A stretch of DNA of 64,000 nt from JARRKU01 sp963675565 (GCA_963675565.2 CAXXYD010000002.1:1116001-1180000), one strand, 5' to 3'; shown: positions 44,880 through 54,115, counted from the first letter of the stretch. The notes: generated by a model not told the origin, from the letters alone. Made by a program: numbers and translations.

Positions 44880-46226
44880 ATGGCATTAACCGGTATTCAG
44901 ATATTCAAGCTCCTGCCGAAAACCAACTGCAAGGAGTGTGGCGTGCCGACCTGCCTGGCCTTTGCCATGAACTTGGCATCGGGCAAGGCCGAACTGGACG
45001 CCTGCCCTTACGTATCGGACGAAGCCCGCGAACAACTGGCCGAAGCCTCCGCACCGCCGATTCGCCCTGTAGTGGTGGGTAAAGGGGTCCGCAAGGCCAC
45101 CGTCGGCGGCGAGACCGTTCAGTACCGCCATGAAAAAACATTTTTCAACCCCACCTTGCTGGCTGCCCAGGTTTCCTCGGACATTACCGCCGATGCCTTG
45201 GCCACCAAGCTCAAAAAGTGGAATGCCCTGCAGTTCGAACGCGTGGGTTTAAATCTGCGCCCCGAACTGGTGGCCGTTAAGGACGCCAACGGCGATGCCG
45301 CCGCCTTCGGCGCAGTAGCCAAACAGGTTGCGGAAACGTCCGAGTTCAACGTCATCCTGATGTCGGAAGATGTCGATGTGATGAAGGCAGGCGTCGAAGC
45401 GGCCGGATTCAAGCGCCCGCTGGTATACGGCGCCACAGCAGCCAATATCGACGCCATGGGTGAATTGGCCAAGGCAAACGACTTGCCGGTGGGCATCAAG
45501 GCGGAATCCATAGAGGCCCTGATCCCATTGACTGACAAACTCACCGGCATGGGACTGAAGGACCTGGTCATCGATCCAGGCAGCCGGGAACCCAAGCAGT
45601 GCAATGCAGATCAGATCGCCATCCGCAGGGCGGCCTTGAAAAACAGTAACCGTTCGGTGGGCTTTCCCACCATCACCTTCCCCTGTGAAATGGCATCCAA
45701 CCTGGATGTGGAAACCATGATCGCCGCCAACCATATCGCCAAATACGGCGGCATTGTGGTCTTGTCCGATTTTGCCGGCGAAAGCATCTTCCCGCTGCTG
45801 CTGGAGCGTCTAAACATTTTCACCGATCCTCAGCGGCCCATGACCGTCACCGAAGGCATCTATGAAATCGGCACCCCCGACGAGAACTCACCGGTGCTGG
45901 TGACCACTAACTTCGCTTTGACCTACTTCATCGTCTCCGGTGAAATCGAGGGCAGCCGCGTTCCCAGCTGGCTGCTGATCAAAGACTCCGAAGGTCTTTC
46001 CGTACTCACCGCCTGGGCCGCCGGCAAGTTCTCCGGCGATGATGTGGGTATGTTCATTAAAAAATCGGGTATCATGGACAAAGTGAAACATCAGGAAGTT
46101 ATCATTCCCGGTTACGCCGCCTCCATTGTCGGTGACGTCGAAGAAGAACTGCCTGGCTGGACCATCACCGTTGGGCCGCGTGAAGCCGCCCATCTGCCCG
46201 GCTTTCTGAAAGAAAAAGTGGCGTAA
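44880..46226 (+). CDS. acsC: Acetyl-CoA decarbonylase/synthase subunit gamma (corrinoid iron-sulfur protein large subunit)
   Basis: 448 residues, SD AAGGAGAA. The N-terminal Fe4S4 motif is CKECGVPTCLAFAMNLASG followed by the fourth Cys in DACPY. A TIM-barrel (about 90-330; LVIDPGSREPKQC, VGFPTITFPCEMAS) and the C-terminal corrinoid-binding domain (about 335-448) follow. It carries the methyl cobamide that accepts CH3 from methyl-H4folate via AcsE and hands it to AcsB. It is flanked on both sides by intercistronic hairpins. Confidence 0.97.
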   Translation: MALTGIQIFKLLPKTNCKECGVPTCLAFAMNLASGKAELDACPYVSDEAREQLAEASAPPIRPVVVGKGVRKATVGGETVQYRHEKTFFNPTLLAAQVSSDITADALATKLKKWNALQFERVGLNLRPELVAVKDANGDAAAFGAVAKQVAETSEFNVILMSEDVDVMKAGVEAAGFKRPLVYGATAANIDAMGELAKANDLPVGIKAESIEALIPLTDKLTGMGLKDLVIDPGSREPKQCNADQIAIRRAALKNSNRSVGFPTITFPCEMASNLDVETMIAANHIAKYGGIVVLSDFAGESIFPLLLERLNIFTDPQRPMTVTEGIYEIGTPDENSPVLVTTNFALTYFIVSGEIEGSRVPSWLLIKDSEGLSVLTAWAAGKFSGDDVGMFIKKSGIMDKVKHQEVIIPGYAASIVGDVEEELPGWTITVGPREAAHLPGFLKEKVA

Positions 46227-46234
46227 GCCTGCAT

Positions 46235-46264
46235 ACGAGGATGGCAGTCAAGTGCCATCCTCGT
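46235..46264 (+). other. Intercistronic hairpin between acsC and acsE
   Basis: 12-bp perfect stem ACGAGGATGGCA (46235-46246) with TGCCATCCTCGT (46253-46264), loop GTCAAG, 9 nt after the acsC stop; no T-run. May attenuate or protect the acsD-acsC message upstream of acsE. Confidence 0.65.
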
Positions 46265-46345
46265 GTTGTCTGCCGGCGGTCTTAAGCGGCATTTAAACGG
46301 GAAATTGATCCATCGAATGCGACATAAACATTTACGGGAGGTAAC

Positions 46346-47242
46346 ATGTTACTTATCGGCGAAAGCTTGAATGTCATTTCAAAAAAAATCGGTGCCGCGT
46401 TCAAGGAGCGCGACCCCAAACCGATCCAGGAAGAGGCCCTTTTTCAAAAAGAAAAAGGCATGGATTACATTGACATCAACCTGGGACCGGCCAAAAAAGA
46501 CGGCCATGAATTGATGCCCTGGGTGGTCCAGGTGGTGCAGGACGTCGTTCCGGACGTTCCCCTGGCTCTGGACACCTCCAACATCGACGCCATTGAAGCG
46601 GCCCTGAAGGTCATCAAACAGATCCCCAGCGGCACACCCCATATCGTCAACTCCATCATGGCCCGTCCGGAACGCTACGAACGTATGGTTCCCATGGCTG
46701 CCGAGTACAACGCCGACTTCATCGCCCTTATGTGGGGCCCGGAGGGATTGCCCCGGGATGAAAACGAACGCGCCGCGTTGTGTGTAGAGCTGCTCTACTT
46801 TGCCAACGAAGCCGGAATCCCCAACGAAAAAATCTGGGTGGACGGCATCGTCACTCCGGTGAACATTCAGCAGCCCCAGGCCATCAGCCTGATGGAATTC
46901 CAGAAGATGATCCCCGACATGTCCCCCGGTGCCAAGAGCACCTGCGGCCTGTCCAACATCTCCAATGGACCGCCTGAACACCTGCGCCCCATTTTGAACC
47001 AGACTTATATGGTCATGCTGCAAAAATGCGGCATGGTTTCCGTCATCTCCGACCCGCGCGACGACCAGCTCACCGCCATCGCCAAGGGCCAGCGTCAGGA
47101 TATCGTGGACTTGATCTATGGCATTATGGATGGCTCCCAACCGGATATGGCCGGGCTTTCCAAGGAGATGCAAGACTACGCCAAGACGGTCAATGTCATC
47201 CTGGGCAACTCATTGTACTCCGACTCCTGGCTGGAAGTCTAA
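46346..47242 (+). CDS. acsE: Methyltetrahydrofolate:corrinoid/iron-sulfur protein methyltransferase
   Basis: 298 residues, SD GGGAGG. LIGESLNVISKKIGAAF, MDYIDINLGPAKKD, ALDTSNIDAIEAAL, PHIVNSIMARPERYERM and STCGLSNISNGPPEHLRPILN are the pterin-binding barrel of AcsE. It transfers the methyl group of methyl-H4folate to the Co(I) centre of AcsC/AcsD. Last gene of the operon; a strong terminator follows. Confidence 0.96.
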   Translation: MLLIGESLNVISKKIGAAFKERDPKPIQEEALFQKEKGMDYIDINLGPAKKDGHELMPWVVQVVQDVVPDVPLALDTSNIDAIEAALKVIKQIPSGTPHIVNSIMARPERYERMVPMAAEYNADFIALMWGPEGLPRDENERAALCVELLYFANEAGIPNEKIWVDGIVTPVNIQQPQAISLMEFQKMIPDMSPGAKSTCGLSNISNGPPEHLRPILNQTYMVMLQKCGMVSVISDPRDDQLTAIAKGQRQDIVDLIYGIMDGSQPDMAGLSKEMQDYAKTVNVILGNSLYSDSWLEV

Positions 47243-47268
47243 GCTTCACCTTTTATTGTTGTATTCCA

Positions 47269-47302
47269 AAGCCTCTTCCCGCCTTCGGGAAGGGGCTTTT
47301 TT
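47269..47302 (+). terminator. Intrinsic terminator of the acs operon
   Basis: 13-bp stem AAGCCTCTTCCCG with CGGGAAGGGGCTT (one G-U), tetraloop CCTT, followed by T6. It starts 27 nt after acsE. Confidence 0.9.
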
Positions 47303-47335
47303 GACTTTTGGGGGTGATTTTTTGAGTGCAGGATG

Positions 47336-48274
47336 TCAACCCTGGCTATCCCCCTGAGGTGCAGGGCAGGGTTCAGCGGTCATTTTCCCCCTGCGGGATT
47401 GGCTCAGATAGACGCCCGCCATAACCACAAGGGCAGCCACGCACTGCATACCGGAAAACGATTCATCAAGGATCATCCATCCCAGAAACACACTGAAAAC
47501 CGGAATCAAGTTGACATATGCGGTTGCCTGGCTTGCCGGGGTGTGCTTGAGCCCGAAATTATTCAGGCCGTATGCACCCAGGGTGATTACCGCGCCCAGA
47601 TAGATCACCGCTGCACCGGAGACCGGATCGAAGGAATGCGGCAAGCGGGTGGAAGGTAAAAGCAGGAATGGAAAGTAAAATATGCTGCCGCTAAATGCCT
47701 GTATGGCGGTCAGGAAAAAAGGCGTGTACCGAGCCGAGAGTTGCTTGAGTGCAATGATGTATCCTGTGGCACAGACCATGGCGACAAACTCGTAAAAATT
47801 GCCGAGCATTGGATTGGGGGCCGAAATAGAGGGAGCGCTCTGCCAGGTGAGCCAGCACACCCCCGATATCGCCAGCAGGGCACCGATCCAGGTATTGGGC
47901 CCCACACGCTCTTTGAGCAGCCAACAGGCCGCAAGAGCGACGAGGATGGGCAACGTGGCGGTAATCATGCCGGCCTGGGATGCGGTGGTATGCTCAATGG
48001 CTTTGGCCTCGAAAATAAAATAGAGGCATGGTTCGCAAAAGGCCATGAAAAGGATGGCTTTCCAGTCGGCCCATTCAACCCTGACGGTGCTGCGGAACCA
48101 TCCGGCCAGCAGCAGAAAACAGACGCTGGCCACCGCCATGCGCCCGAAAATGACCACCATGGGATCATACGCCCGAAAGGCAATTTTCAATGCCACGAAC
48201 GAGCTGGCCCACAAGACCATGGCCAGCAGAAGGCAAAGCGGCGGCAACCAGCGGCTCATCTTGTTGATCTGCAT
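47336..48274 (-). CDS. EamA/RhaT family transporter (DMT superfamily)
   Basis: 312 residues from the ATG at 48274 (MQINKMSRWLPPLCL), preceded by AAGGAT; longer starts lack an SD. Ten hydrophobic segments are arranged as two EamA repeats: LLLAMVLWASSFVALKIAF...TASQAGMITATLPILVAL and FVAMVCATGYIIALKQLSA...TPASQATAYVNLIPVFSVFLG. A metabolite exporter/importer of unknown substrate. Convergent with the acs operon and sharing its terminator region. Confidence 0.88.
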   Translation of the reverse strand: MQINKMSRWLPPLCLLLAMVLWASSFVALKIAFRAYDPMVVIFGRMAVASVCFLLLAGWFRSTVRVEWADWKAILFMAFCEPCLYFIFEAKAIEHTTASQAGMITATLPILVALAACWLLKERVGPNTWIGALLAISGVCWLTWQSAPSISAPNPMLGNFYEFVAMVCATGYIIALKQLSARYTPFFLTAIQAFSGSIFYFPFLLLPSTRLPHSFDPVSGAAVIYLGAVITLGAYGLNNFGLKHTPASQATAYVNLIPVFSVFLGWMILDESFSGMQCVAALVVMAGVYLSQSRRGKMTAEPCPAPQGDSQG

Positions 48275-48679
48275 ATCGTAATATCCTTGTCCATTGCGCC
48301 CAGCTGCAGCGCAACGACTAAAGGGGCCTATATACGCGGTTTTCAATCATAAGGCAATCACAGGGCCCATTTTATGCCGCCAGCCGGTGGCCGCAACTTC
48401 GCCGATCGAAAGCACCCGGATACGACAAATTGGCAATAGTTGGCTATAGATTGACACTTTTGGGGGCAAAAACCGGCCAGTCGTATTCAAATTGCATCTT
48501 AACGCATTGTTATCTATATATAATATTTAAATAATCAAATATTTGCATGGAAATTGCATAGATCATTCCTGCCCAATGGTGGCCACGATACGCAGGCCGG
48601 AATCATTACTGGCACCGATTCCATGGACAGGGATCAAGCCCGTAATAGACTATTTTTTGGCAAGGTTGAATACCCCGAT
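48275..48679. other. 405-nt intergenic region upstream of the diguanylate cyclase
   Basis: Divergent region between the EamA gene and the GGDEF gene. The middle is very A/T-rich, with TATAAT at 48519-48524 but no well-spaced -35. TTGCATGGAAATTGCAT near 48543 is an imperfect repeat. No RNA element recognised. Confidence 0.35.
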
Positions 48680-50455
48680 ATGAATCAGAAACCCTTCAAG
48701 AACCAAACCGCCCCGATCAAATCTGCCGCCATTCATGTATCCCGGCTCCACAGTATCAAAACCAGGTTGCTGGTTTTTGCCCTTATCGCCACGATCATTC
48801 CCTCAGTTGCCCTCGGCAGCTTGGCCTACCTTCAGATTACGCGGTTTTTGAACCAGAAAATATATCAGGGCCTGCAAAGTGTAACCGCCCAGGTCACCCG
48901 GGAACTTGATCTTTCGATCAAGGAACGCATGTATGATGTGCGTATTTTTTCAAGCTCCTATATCATTATTGAAAACCTCACCGCCCTTTCCCAAGGCAGA
49001 ACCGGTGGAGCGGGCCGCCATGCGGCCCTTGGCATGATCAGCGATTATCTGCAATCGGTGCGCAAAAGATTTGCCGATTACGGCGAATTGATCCTTGCCG
49101 GCCTGGACGGTGGTATCATCGCCAGCAGCAACGGGGAAAACCACCGTTTTGAAATGCCCCCCAAGTGGTCGCAAAAATTGCGACCCAACCAATCCATGGT
49201 CAGTGAAGCCTATTTCGACCAGGGCCTGAAGCAGCGTGTTGTGGTTATTTCCGATCCCATTCAGGATACGGACAACAGGCCGCTGGGCGTATTGGGCGCC
49301 AAGCTGTCCATTCAATCCATAGAATCCATCATGGCGCAATATGCAAAGGCCGACACAGATGCCATTTATCTGATCGACGCCACCGGGGACCTCCTGGCCG
49401 CCAGTGGCGCACCGTCCAGCGACAACGGTGTTGTCCTCGACCCGCCGGCGCTGCGCCAGTTGGCCGACAGTCCGGAGGAACCGGCCATTTACCGCAATCC
49501 TCAGGGCCGCATGGTCATCGGCACAATGTCCCGCCTGCCGGCGCTGAACTGGCGCGTTGTGGTGGAAGCGGACCGGGACAAGGCATTTCGACAGGTCTCC
49601 AAGCTTCAACGGCTTACCCTGATTCTGGCCGGAGCCATCCTCCTGGCCATTGGGGCCTGTGCTTACGTGCTGGCTTTAACTATCGTGCAACCGCTGAAAC
49701 GGCTCAGCCAGGGCGCCGACCAGGTGGCCTCAGGAGATTTGAATGTGGATTTGCCCGTTCGGAATCGCTCCGAAGTGGGTTACCTGACCCAGGTTTTCAA
49801 TCAGATGGTGGAAAAACTGCGTAACGGTCGTGAGGAGCTCGACCGCGTCAATGCCATTTTGAGGGAGCGGAACCAGGACCTGCATAAGATTTCCATCACC
49901 GACCCGCTTACCGGGCTCAGTAATCGCAAACACCTCATGGAAGCACTGTCCACGGAACTGGTTCGATCCGTTAGACATGAACATGCCTTTGGCTTGCTGC
50001 TCATCGACATCGACCACTTTAAACAGATCAATGATACCTATGGGCACCAGAAAGGCGATGCCGTACTCTGCCGGCTGGCGGCCATATTCAAGGAAAATAT
50101 TCGTAAATGCGATTATGCGGCCCGCTATGGCGGGGAAGAGTTTATCCTTCTGCTCACCGAAACCGCCAGCTCTGGGGCCCGGGAAGTCGCCCAGCGCATC
50201 TGCAGGGCAGCCAGCCAGGATACCGTTCCGTCAGCCAGCGGTGCAATCTCCTATACGGTCAGCATCGGCGTGGGTATTTTCCCTGCTGACGGCAAAGATG
50301 CCAAATCATTGATCGAACACGCCGACAAAGCCTTATATACCGCCAAAAAAGCCGGCCGCAACCAGGTTCGGCATATCAGCGCACAATCCCCCCCCGTCAT
50401 CGGGCATCCACCAGACTTTGGTGAATCCAACCGGAGTCCCCAAAGTCTGTATTGA
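48680..50455 (+). CDS. Membrane-bound diguanylate cyclase (dCache-HAMP-GGDEF)
   Basis: 591 residues from the ATG at 48680 (MNQKPFKNQTAP); in-frame ATGs at 48554 and 48623 are alternatives and the SD evidence is weak. TM1 at about 29-50, a periplasmic dCache-type sensor (about 55-305; ILAGLDGGIIASSNG, VISDPIQD, NWRVVVEADRD), TM2 (about 310-335), HAMP (about 335-385), GGDEF (about 415-575) with DPLTGLSNR and RYGGEEF. The allosteric inhibitory site RxxD (RKCD) stands five residues before GGEEF, so an active, product-inhibited cyclase is expected. The last 59 nt overlap the opposite-strand gene. Confidence 0.88.
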   Translation: MNQKPFKNQTAPIKSAAIHVSRLHSIKTRLLVFALIATIIPSVALGSLAYLQITRFLNQKIYQGLQSVTAQVTRELDLSIKERMYDVRIFSSSYIIIENLTALSQGRTGGAGRHAALGMISDYLQSVRKRFADYGELILAGLDGGIIASSNGENHRFEMPPKWSQKLRPNQSMVSEAYFDQGLKQRVVVISDPIQDTDNRPLGVLGAKLSIQSIESIMAQYAKADTDAIYLIDATGDLLAASGAPSSDNGVVLDPPALRQLADSPEEPAIYRNPQGRMVIGTMSRLPALNWRVVVEADRDKAFRQVSKLQRLTLILAGAILLAIGACAYVLALTIVQPLKRLSQGADQVASGDLNVDLPVRNRSEVGYLTQVFNQMVEKLRNGREELDRVNAILRERNQDLHKISITDPLTGLSNRKHLMEALSTELVRSVRHEHAFGLLLIDIDHFKQINDTYGHQKGDAVLCRLAAIFKENIRKCDYAARYGGEEFILLLTETASSGAREVAQRICRAASQDTVPSASGAISYTVSIGVGIFPADGKDAKSLIEHADKALYTAKKAGRNQVRHISAQSPPVIGHPPDFGESNRSPQSLY

Positions 50456-51224
50456 CCCGGATCCATTCGTCCTTGTGGGAGTAACCCATAACCAATTCGT
50501 CTCTATCAAGGATGCGCCGAATGGTTGAGTTGATGTCCGGTGCATTACGCAGGTTGCTGCGCTTGATCAGTTTGAGCGGCAGAGGGGGAAAAAAAGGGAT
50601 CTCACCGCTGATTTGATCATGGAGCCGATCCTGTTCCAATCCGGCCTTAAGGGCTTTGACCTGAATTTTGGCTTGGCCCGCAAGATAGAGAGCGCCTCCA
50701 TAGTTTTCGCGCTTAAACTCCTCGGTGCTCATCTTGAGCAGGGCATCGGCTTTGATCAAATGCTCCGATGAACCGATGTTGCCCATGGACGCCCACTGTT
50801 TTATTTCTTTAATGGCAATTTCCGTTTCCGCCATGGTCGATGCCGCTTCCGCCCGGCTTTCAATACTGCGCAGCTTGGCCTTGGCCCGGACCACCTCAAT
50901 CACCGCTTCATCGGCCATTTGCTTTTGAAAAGACAGGCGTACGCCAAGTTGCCGGTTGCGGGCTTCTTTCTCCAGCATGGCAATTCGCATCCGCTGGTTT
51001 TCAATGCGCCGGTTCTCATTTTCCTCACTGCAGACAGCAAGCTGTCTCTCGAATTCGTGCAGTTTCCCCTCCAGGCGGCTGTATGCTTTTTCAGAGGAGG
51101 GTTCGGCCACACAAGGCACCGGTTGAATCGGGAGGTTCTCACTCCGTGATTTGACACACCCACCGACCATCGGCAGAACAAGGCTCAAAACAAACAAATA
51201 CTTTAATCCAAGGGTCTTAGGCAC
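50397..51224 (-). CDS. SH3-domain lipoprotein with coiled coil
   Basis: 275 residues. Signal peptide with lipobox (LSLVLPMVGGCVKS, Cys about 23). Residues about 45-135 form a coiled coil (LEGKLHEFERQLAVCSEENE). Residues about 140-195 are helical with a repeat-like KADALLKMSTEEFKRENYGGALYLAGQA. The last 60 residues are a bacterial SH3 domain (KRSNLRNAPDINSTIRRIL, WIRVNTDFGDSGWIHQSL). It probably binds peptidoglycan or an envelope partner. It converges with and overlaps the diguanylate cyclase by 59 nt. Confidence 0.75.
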   Translation of the reverse strand: MPKTLGLKYLFVLSLVLPMVGGCVKSRSENLPIQPVPCVAEPSSEKAYSRLEGKLHEFERQLAVCSEENENRRIENQRMRIAMLEKEARNRQLGVRLSFQKQMADEAVIEVVRAKAKLRSIESRAEAASTMAETEIAIKEIKQWASMGNIGSSEHLIKADALLKMSTEEFKRENYGGALYLAGQAKIQVKALKAGLEQDRLHDQISGEIPFFPPLPLKLIKRSNLRNAPDINSTIRRILDRDELVMGYSHKDEWIRVNTDFGDSGWIHQSLVDAR

Positions 51225-51333
51225 AGCTGTATCATCCTTCAGTAATCCGGCCGGTAAGCGTTTACATTAAATAAGCAACTATCAAGCGGTGTGTCAATAC
51301 AAGACCGCGGGAGCACGACATGGCTATACTTCA

Positions 51334-51822
51334 TCAGCGAACACCCGCTTCTATGGGCATTTGTGCCGCTGTCCAGCGCGACCACCCGTCTTTCAGACAG
51401 TAGACATGTTCATAGCCCAGCCATGTGAACTTTTCAGCCAGTTCGACACCCAGCGTGCAGCGCTCACCGTCACAATACGTAATGATGACGGCATTGGCAT
51501 CAATTTGTGCAATTACCTTTTCGGACCAGAATTCAAACTGCTGGGGGGGCAAATGCACAGCACCCCGGATATGACCGGCCTTGTAAGCGGCCTCAGACCG
51601 GGCATCGGCGAAAACAGCCGTCCCTGCGTTGAAATGATCGACGGCATCGGCAAACGTCATGTCCGGTACCCGGTCCCCAGGCAATGCGGCGCCGGCAGTT
51701 GACATAGCGACGTCACCCGGAATGATGAGAAGCGAACGAAATGCAAAGGCCGCAGCGGCCAACACCGTGGCCGCAAGTACCACCCATGCCGCTTCTTTAA
51801 CACACCGTTGAATGGAGGACAT
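51334..51822 (-). CDS. Membrane-anchored rhodanese-like protein
   Basis: 162 residues. An N-terminal membrane segment (AAWVVLAATVLAAAAFAF, about 11-28) places the domain outside the cytoplasm. The rhodanese domain follows: TAVFADARSEAAYKAGHIRGAVHLP, ITYCDGERCTLGVELAEKF, VYCLKDGWSRW. The active-site Cys of the YCDGERC loop is present. It could handle sulfane sulfur, relevant in a sulfur-metabolising cell; the substrate is not shown. Confidence 0.85.
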   Translation of the reverse strand: MSSIQRCVKEAAWVVLAATVLAAAAFAFRSLLIIPGDVAMSTAGAALPGDRVPDMTFADAVDHFNAGTAVFADARSEAAYKAGHIRGAVHLPPQQFEFWSEKVIAQIDANAVIITYCDGERCTLGVELAEKFTWLGYEHVYCLKDGWSRWTAAQMPIEAGVR

Positions 51823-52308
51823 CTTGACACCCCTTTAATTCTATCCGCGGTATTCGCCCTGTTTTCTTACGTTCGTGGATAGCGATTTTCAGCCCGTCAA
51901 TCAATCATTAATTCCCCACAGTATCAAACCAACCCTCGCACTTTTTGCAAAAGTGTGTTAACGGTGGATCAAACTATCAAAATAGAATTCCGTTATTCGT
52001 ATCCGCAGTCACCTATACAACGTATCATCTATATCGGCAGCAAAGTCCAGGCAGGCAAATTGGCTTGCCAAAAAAGGACACTAAATCGAGATGGCAAACA
52101 TGGGTGCCATCGCAAATAAGCGTTGCTCAGCCAAAAGCCGGCGTCCGGTCCATTTCTAACCTCCTATATGTATATGGATTGCGGTATCCGGCAAAACCAC
52201 TGATAATAATTATTGACACGATTAAGGCGTTTAACCCAGTTGGCTTCTGCAGCTGATCCGGAAAAGTACACATCCATACCAAAACTGACACCATCAAGGG
52301 GCTGATTC
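51823..52308 (+). other. 486-nt intergenic region with a candidate structured leader
   Basis: No gene seen. At 52045-52079 GTCC/GGAC encloses a 7-bp hairpin (52050-52056 with 52063-52069) plus an A6 bulge. A second hairpin GATGGCA/TGCCATC follows (52090-52096 with 52105-52111). TTGACA at 52213-52218 has no matching -10. It may be a leader of the PilZ gene or an independent small RNA. Confidence 0.35.
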
Positions 52309-52692
52309 ATGAAAACAGAAGAAAAGCGCGCGTATCCAAGACTAAACCTGGGTATAGATGACGGCTATTTTGGCAATTTCACCTGCAACGGGAACGACAC
52401 GCTGGTGGCCCAAATTGTAAATATCAGTGCCGGCGGGCTCAACATGGCCGTGCCCCTAAAGGAAGCCGCCAAGCTGGAAAACAACAAAATTCTGCTCCTG
52501 GTCAACATTGCGGGAGGAGCCAATTTTTCATTTTTAAGCCACATTAAAGCCGAAATCCGCTGGATCAAGAAGCTGGATTTGCCCGGCCATCTGTTCGTTG
52601 GATGTCAATTCATCGACTTGTCAGCGGAAGGACGCGAGCAACTGATCAAATTCGTCGATTCAGAGCGCCTGTCCCGGGGGCAATACCGATAA
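52309..52692 (+). CDS. Single-domain PilZ protein
   Basis: 127 residues, start ATG at 52309 after AAGGGG. KRAYPRLNLGI (RxxxR-type c-di-GMP motif, here K-R-x-x-x-R) near residues 6-16 and VNISAGGLNMAVP (NxSxGG) near 39-51 give a typical PilZ. LFVGCQFIDLSAEGREQLIKFV closes the barrel. It should bind c-di-GMP; its effector target is unknown. Lies 3.6 kb from the GGDEF protein. Confidence 0.8.
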   Translation: MKTEEKRAYPRLNLGIDDGYFGNFTCNGNDTLVAQIVNISAGGLNMAVPLKEAAKLENNKILLLVNIAGGANFSFLSHIKAEIRWIKKLDLPGHLFVGCQFIDLSAEGREQLIKFVDSERLSRGQYR

Positions 52693-52762
52693 CATCCACC
52701 AGCGGTCATGCGATCGCATTTTTCGGTTCAAGCCGCAACGCCGTCGCCCGAAGAAGAAATGC

Positions 52763-53287
52763 CTATCGCAGCTTGAGCGCTTCAAGAAACTGCCGGACCC
52801 GGTTGGTGGTTGTGTTGAACATCTTGGCACCGGTCAGGGCAGCGAAGATATCTTCCCTGTTACCGCACAACTCTGCAAAGGCCGGACCGATGACCGCCGT
52901 GGGGTCTCCGGCTGACGCGTTATCGGCCATGGCGGCCACATAGCAGTCGAGCCGCGTCTTGAGAATCTCGAAATAATCGATCTGTTGGCCGACCATCAGT
53001 CCGGTGGTTTCGGACAGTCCCTTGGAGAATTTATTCACGGCCTCCCAGAATAGTTTTCCAAGCATTTCTTTTTTTCGGGGGGCCCCTTCAAGGAAATACG
53101 ATATCCCCCATCCCACACTGATGATTTTTAGAATCTGAAGCTCATATTCGACGGTGGCCAATTTAACGGAAGTCTCGGTTGGCAGCTGCCCAAGCAGCCA
53201 TTTAACATCCTCTCTTTCAATGGCAAAATTAAATAAATCTTCTCCGGCCTGATCGAAGTCGGTCTTTATCTGCTTTGCAGTACTCAT
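52763..53287 (-). CDS. Hypothetical alpha-helical protein
   Basis: 174 residues from the ATG at 53287 (MSTAKQIKTDFDQAGEDLFNF); ATG at 53290 is adjacent and equally possible. Predominantly helical and soluble, with no signal peptide, metal motif or nucleotide-binding loop. Features: KLATVEYELQILKIISVGWG, SETTGLMVGQQIDYFEILK, and a C-terminal TNRVRQFLEALKLR. I do not recognise it. It is transcribed opposite to both neighbours. Confidence 0.6.
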   Translation of the reverse strand: MSTAKQIKTDFDQAGEDLFNFAIEREDVKWLLGQLPTETSVKLATVEYELQILKIISVGWGISYFLEGAPRKKEMLGKLFWEAVNKFSKGLSETTGLMVGQQIDYFEILKTRLDCYVAAMADNASAGDPTAVIGPAFAELCGNREDIFAALTGAKMFNTTTNRVRQFLEALKLR

Positions 53288-53498
53288 CAAAATTCACCGT
53301 TTTATCTTTTTCGCACCCTACACCCGCAGTTATGCTCCTGGTGATGGCGTTTGAACATTTCGGCGCTTTCGCCCTGGTTTTGGTTGCCCGCACCGGCCGA
53401 CCGGCACCGGCCCATTGTTTTTTTGTTGCGCACCGGTTATACAGCTCTATATTTGTTTGTCCAACATTTTTTATCCTGATTTCATGGAGGAAACTGTC

Positions 53499-54083
53499 AT
53501 GAAAAGCACCATGCGTCTTGCACTGGTTCTCATACTCGCCGTCGGCCTTTCCGGATGCGGCTATAACCGAATGCAGCAATTGGAAGAGACCGTCTTCAAA
53601 TCATGGGGAGACATTGAATCCAATCTGCAACGAAGGGCCGATCTGATACCCAACCTGGTGGCCACCGTCAAGGGATTCGCCGCCCATGAGAAAGAAACGC
53701 TGCAAGCCGTTGTTGAAGCTCGCGCCAAAGCCACCAGCGTTCAGTTGTCCACCAAAGACCTGGGCAATGCACAGGCCATGCAAGAGCTGTTACAGGCCCA
53801 GGGGGGCCTCTCGTCGGCCTTGTCCCGCCTCATGGTCGTTGTCGAACGCTATCCCGACATCAAGGCCAATCAAAATTTCCTCGATCTGCAAAACCAGCTG
53901 GAGGGAACCGAAAACCGCATCAATGTGGCCCGTCAGCGCTACAATCAGGCTGTGGAACAATTCAACGCCGCCATTCGAAAATTTCCCAACAGCCTGACCA
54001 ACAGCCTGTTGCTGCATCTGGACCGCAAGGAATATTTCAAAGCGGAAAGCGGTGCACAGCAGGCGCCGAAAATAACGTTTTGA
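53499..54083 (+). CDS. lemA: LemA family lipoprotein
   Basis: 194 residues from the ATG at 53499 with GGAGG 7 nt upstream. Lipoprotein signal (LALVLILAVGLSGCGYN), then the LemA signature NRMQQLEETVFKSWGDIESNLQRRADLIPNLV (split: VFKSWGDIE, LQRRADLIPNLV) and LMVVVERYPDIKANQNFLDLQNQLEGTENRI. LemA forms a helical bundle and commonly pairs with TPM-domain proteins, as here. Membrane-associated; role in envelope quality or stress suspected but unproven. Confidence 0.93.
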   Translation: MKSTMRLALVLILAVGLSGCGYNRMQQLEETVFKSWGDIESNLQRRADLIPNLVATVKGFAAHEKETLQAVVEARAKATSVQLSTKDLGNAQAMQELLQAQGGLSSALSRLMVVVERYPDIKANQNFLDLQNQLEGTENRINVARQRYNQAVEQFNAAIRKFPNSLTNSLLLHLDRKEYFKAESGAQQAPKITF

Positions 54084-54115
54084 GCGCCCGTTCCAAAAAA
54101 ACCGGGGAATCGGAT

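Noticed and set aside
48543..48560. TTGCATGGAAATTGCAT as a sigma-54 promoter
   Set aside because: The -24 element lacks GG.
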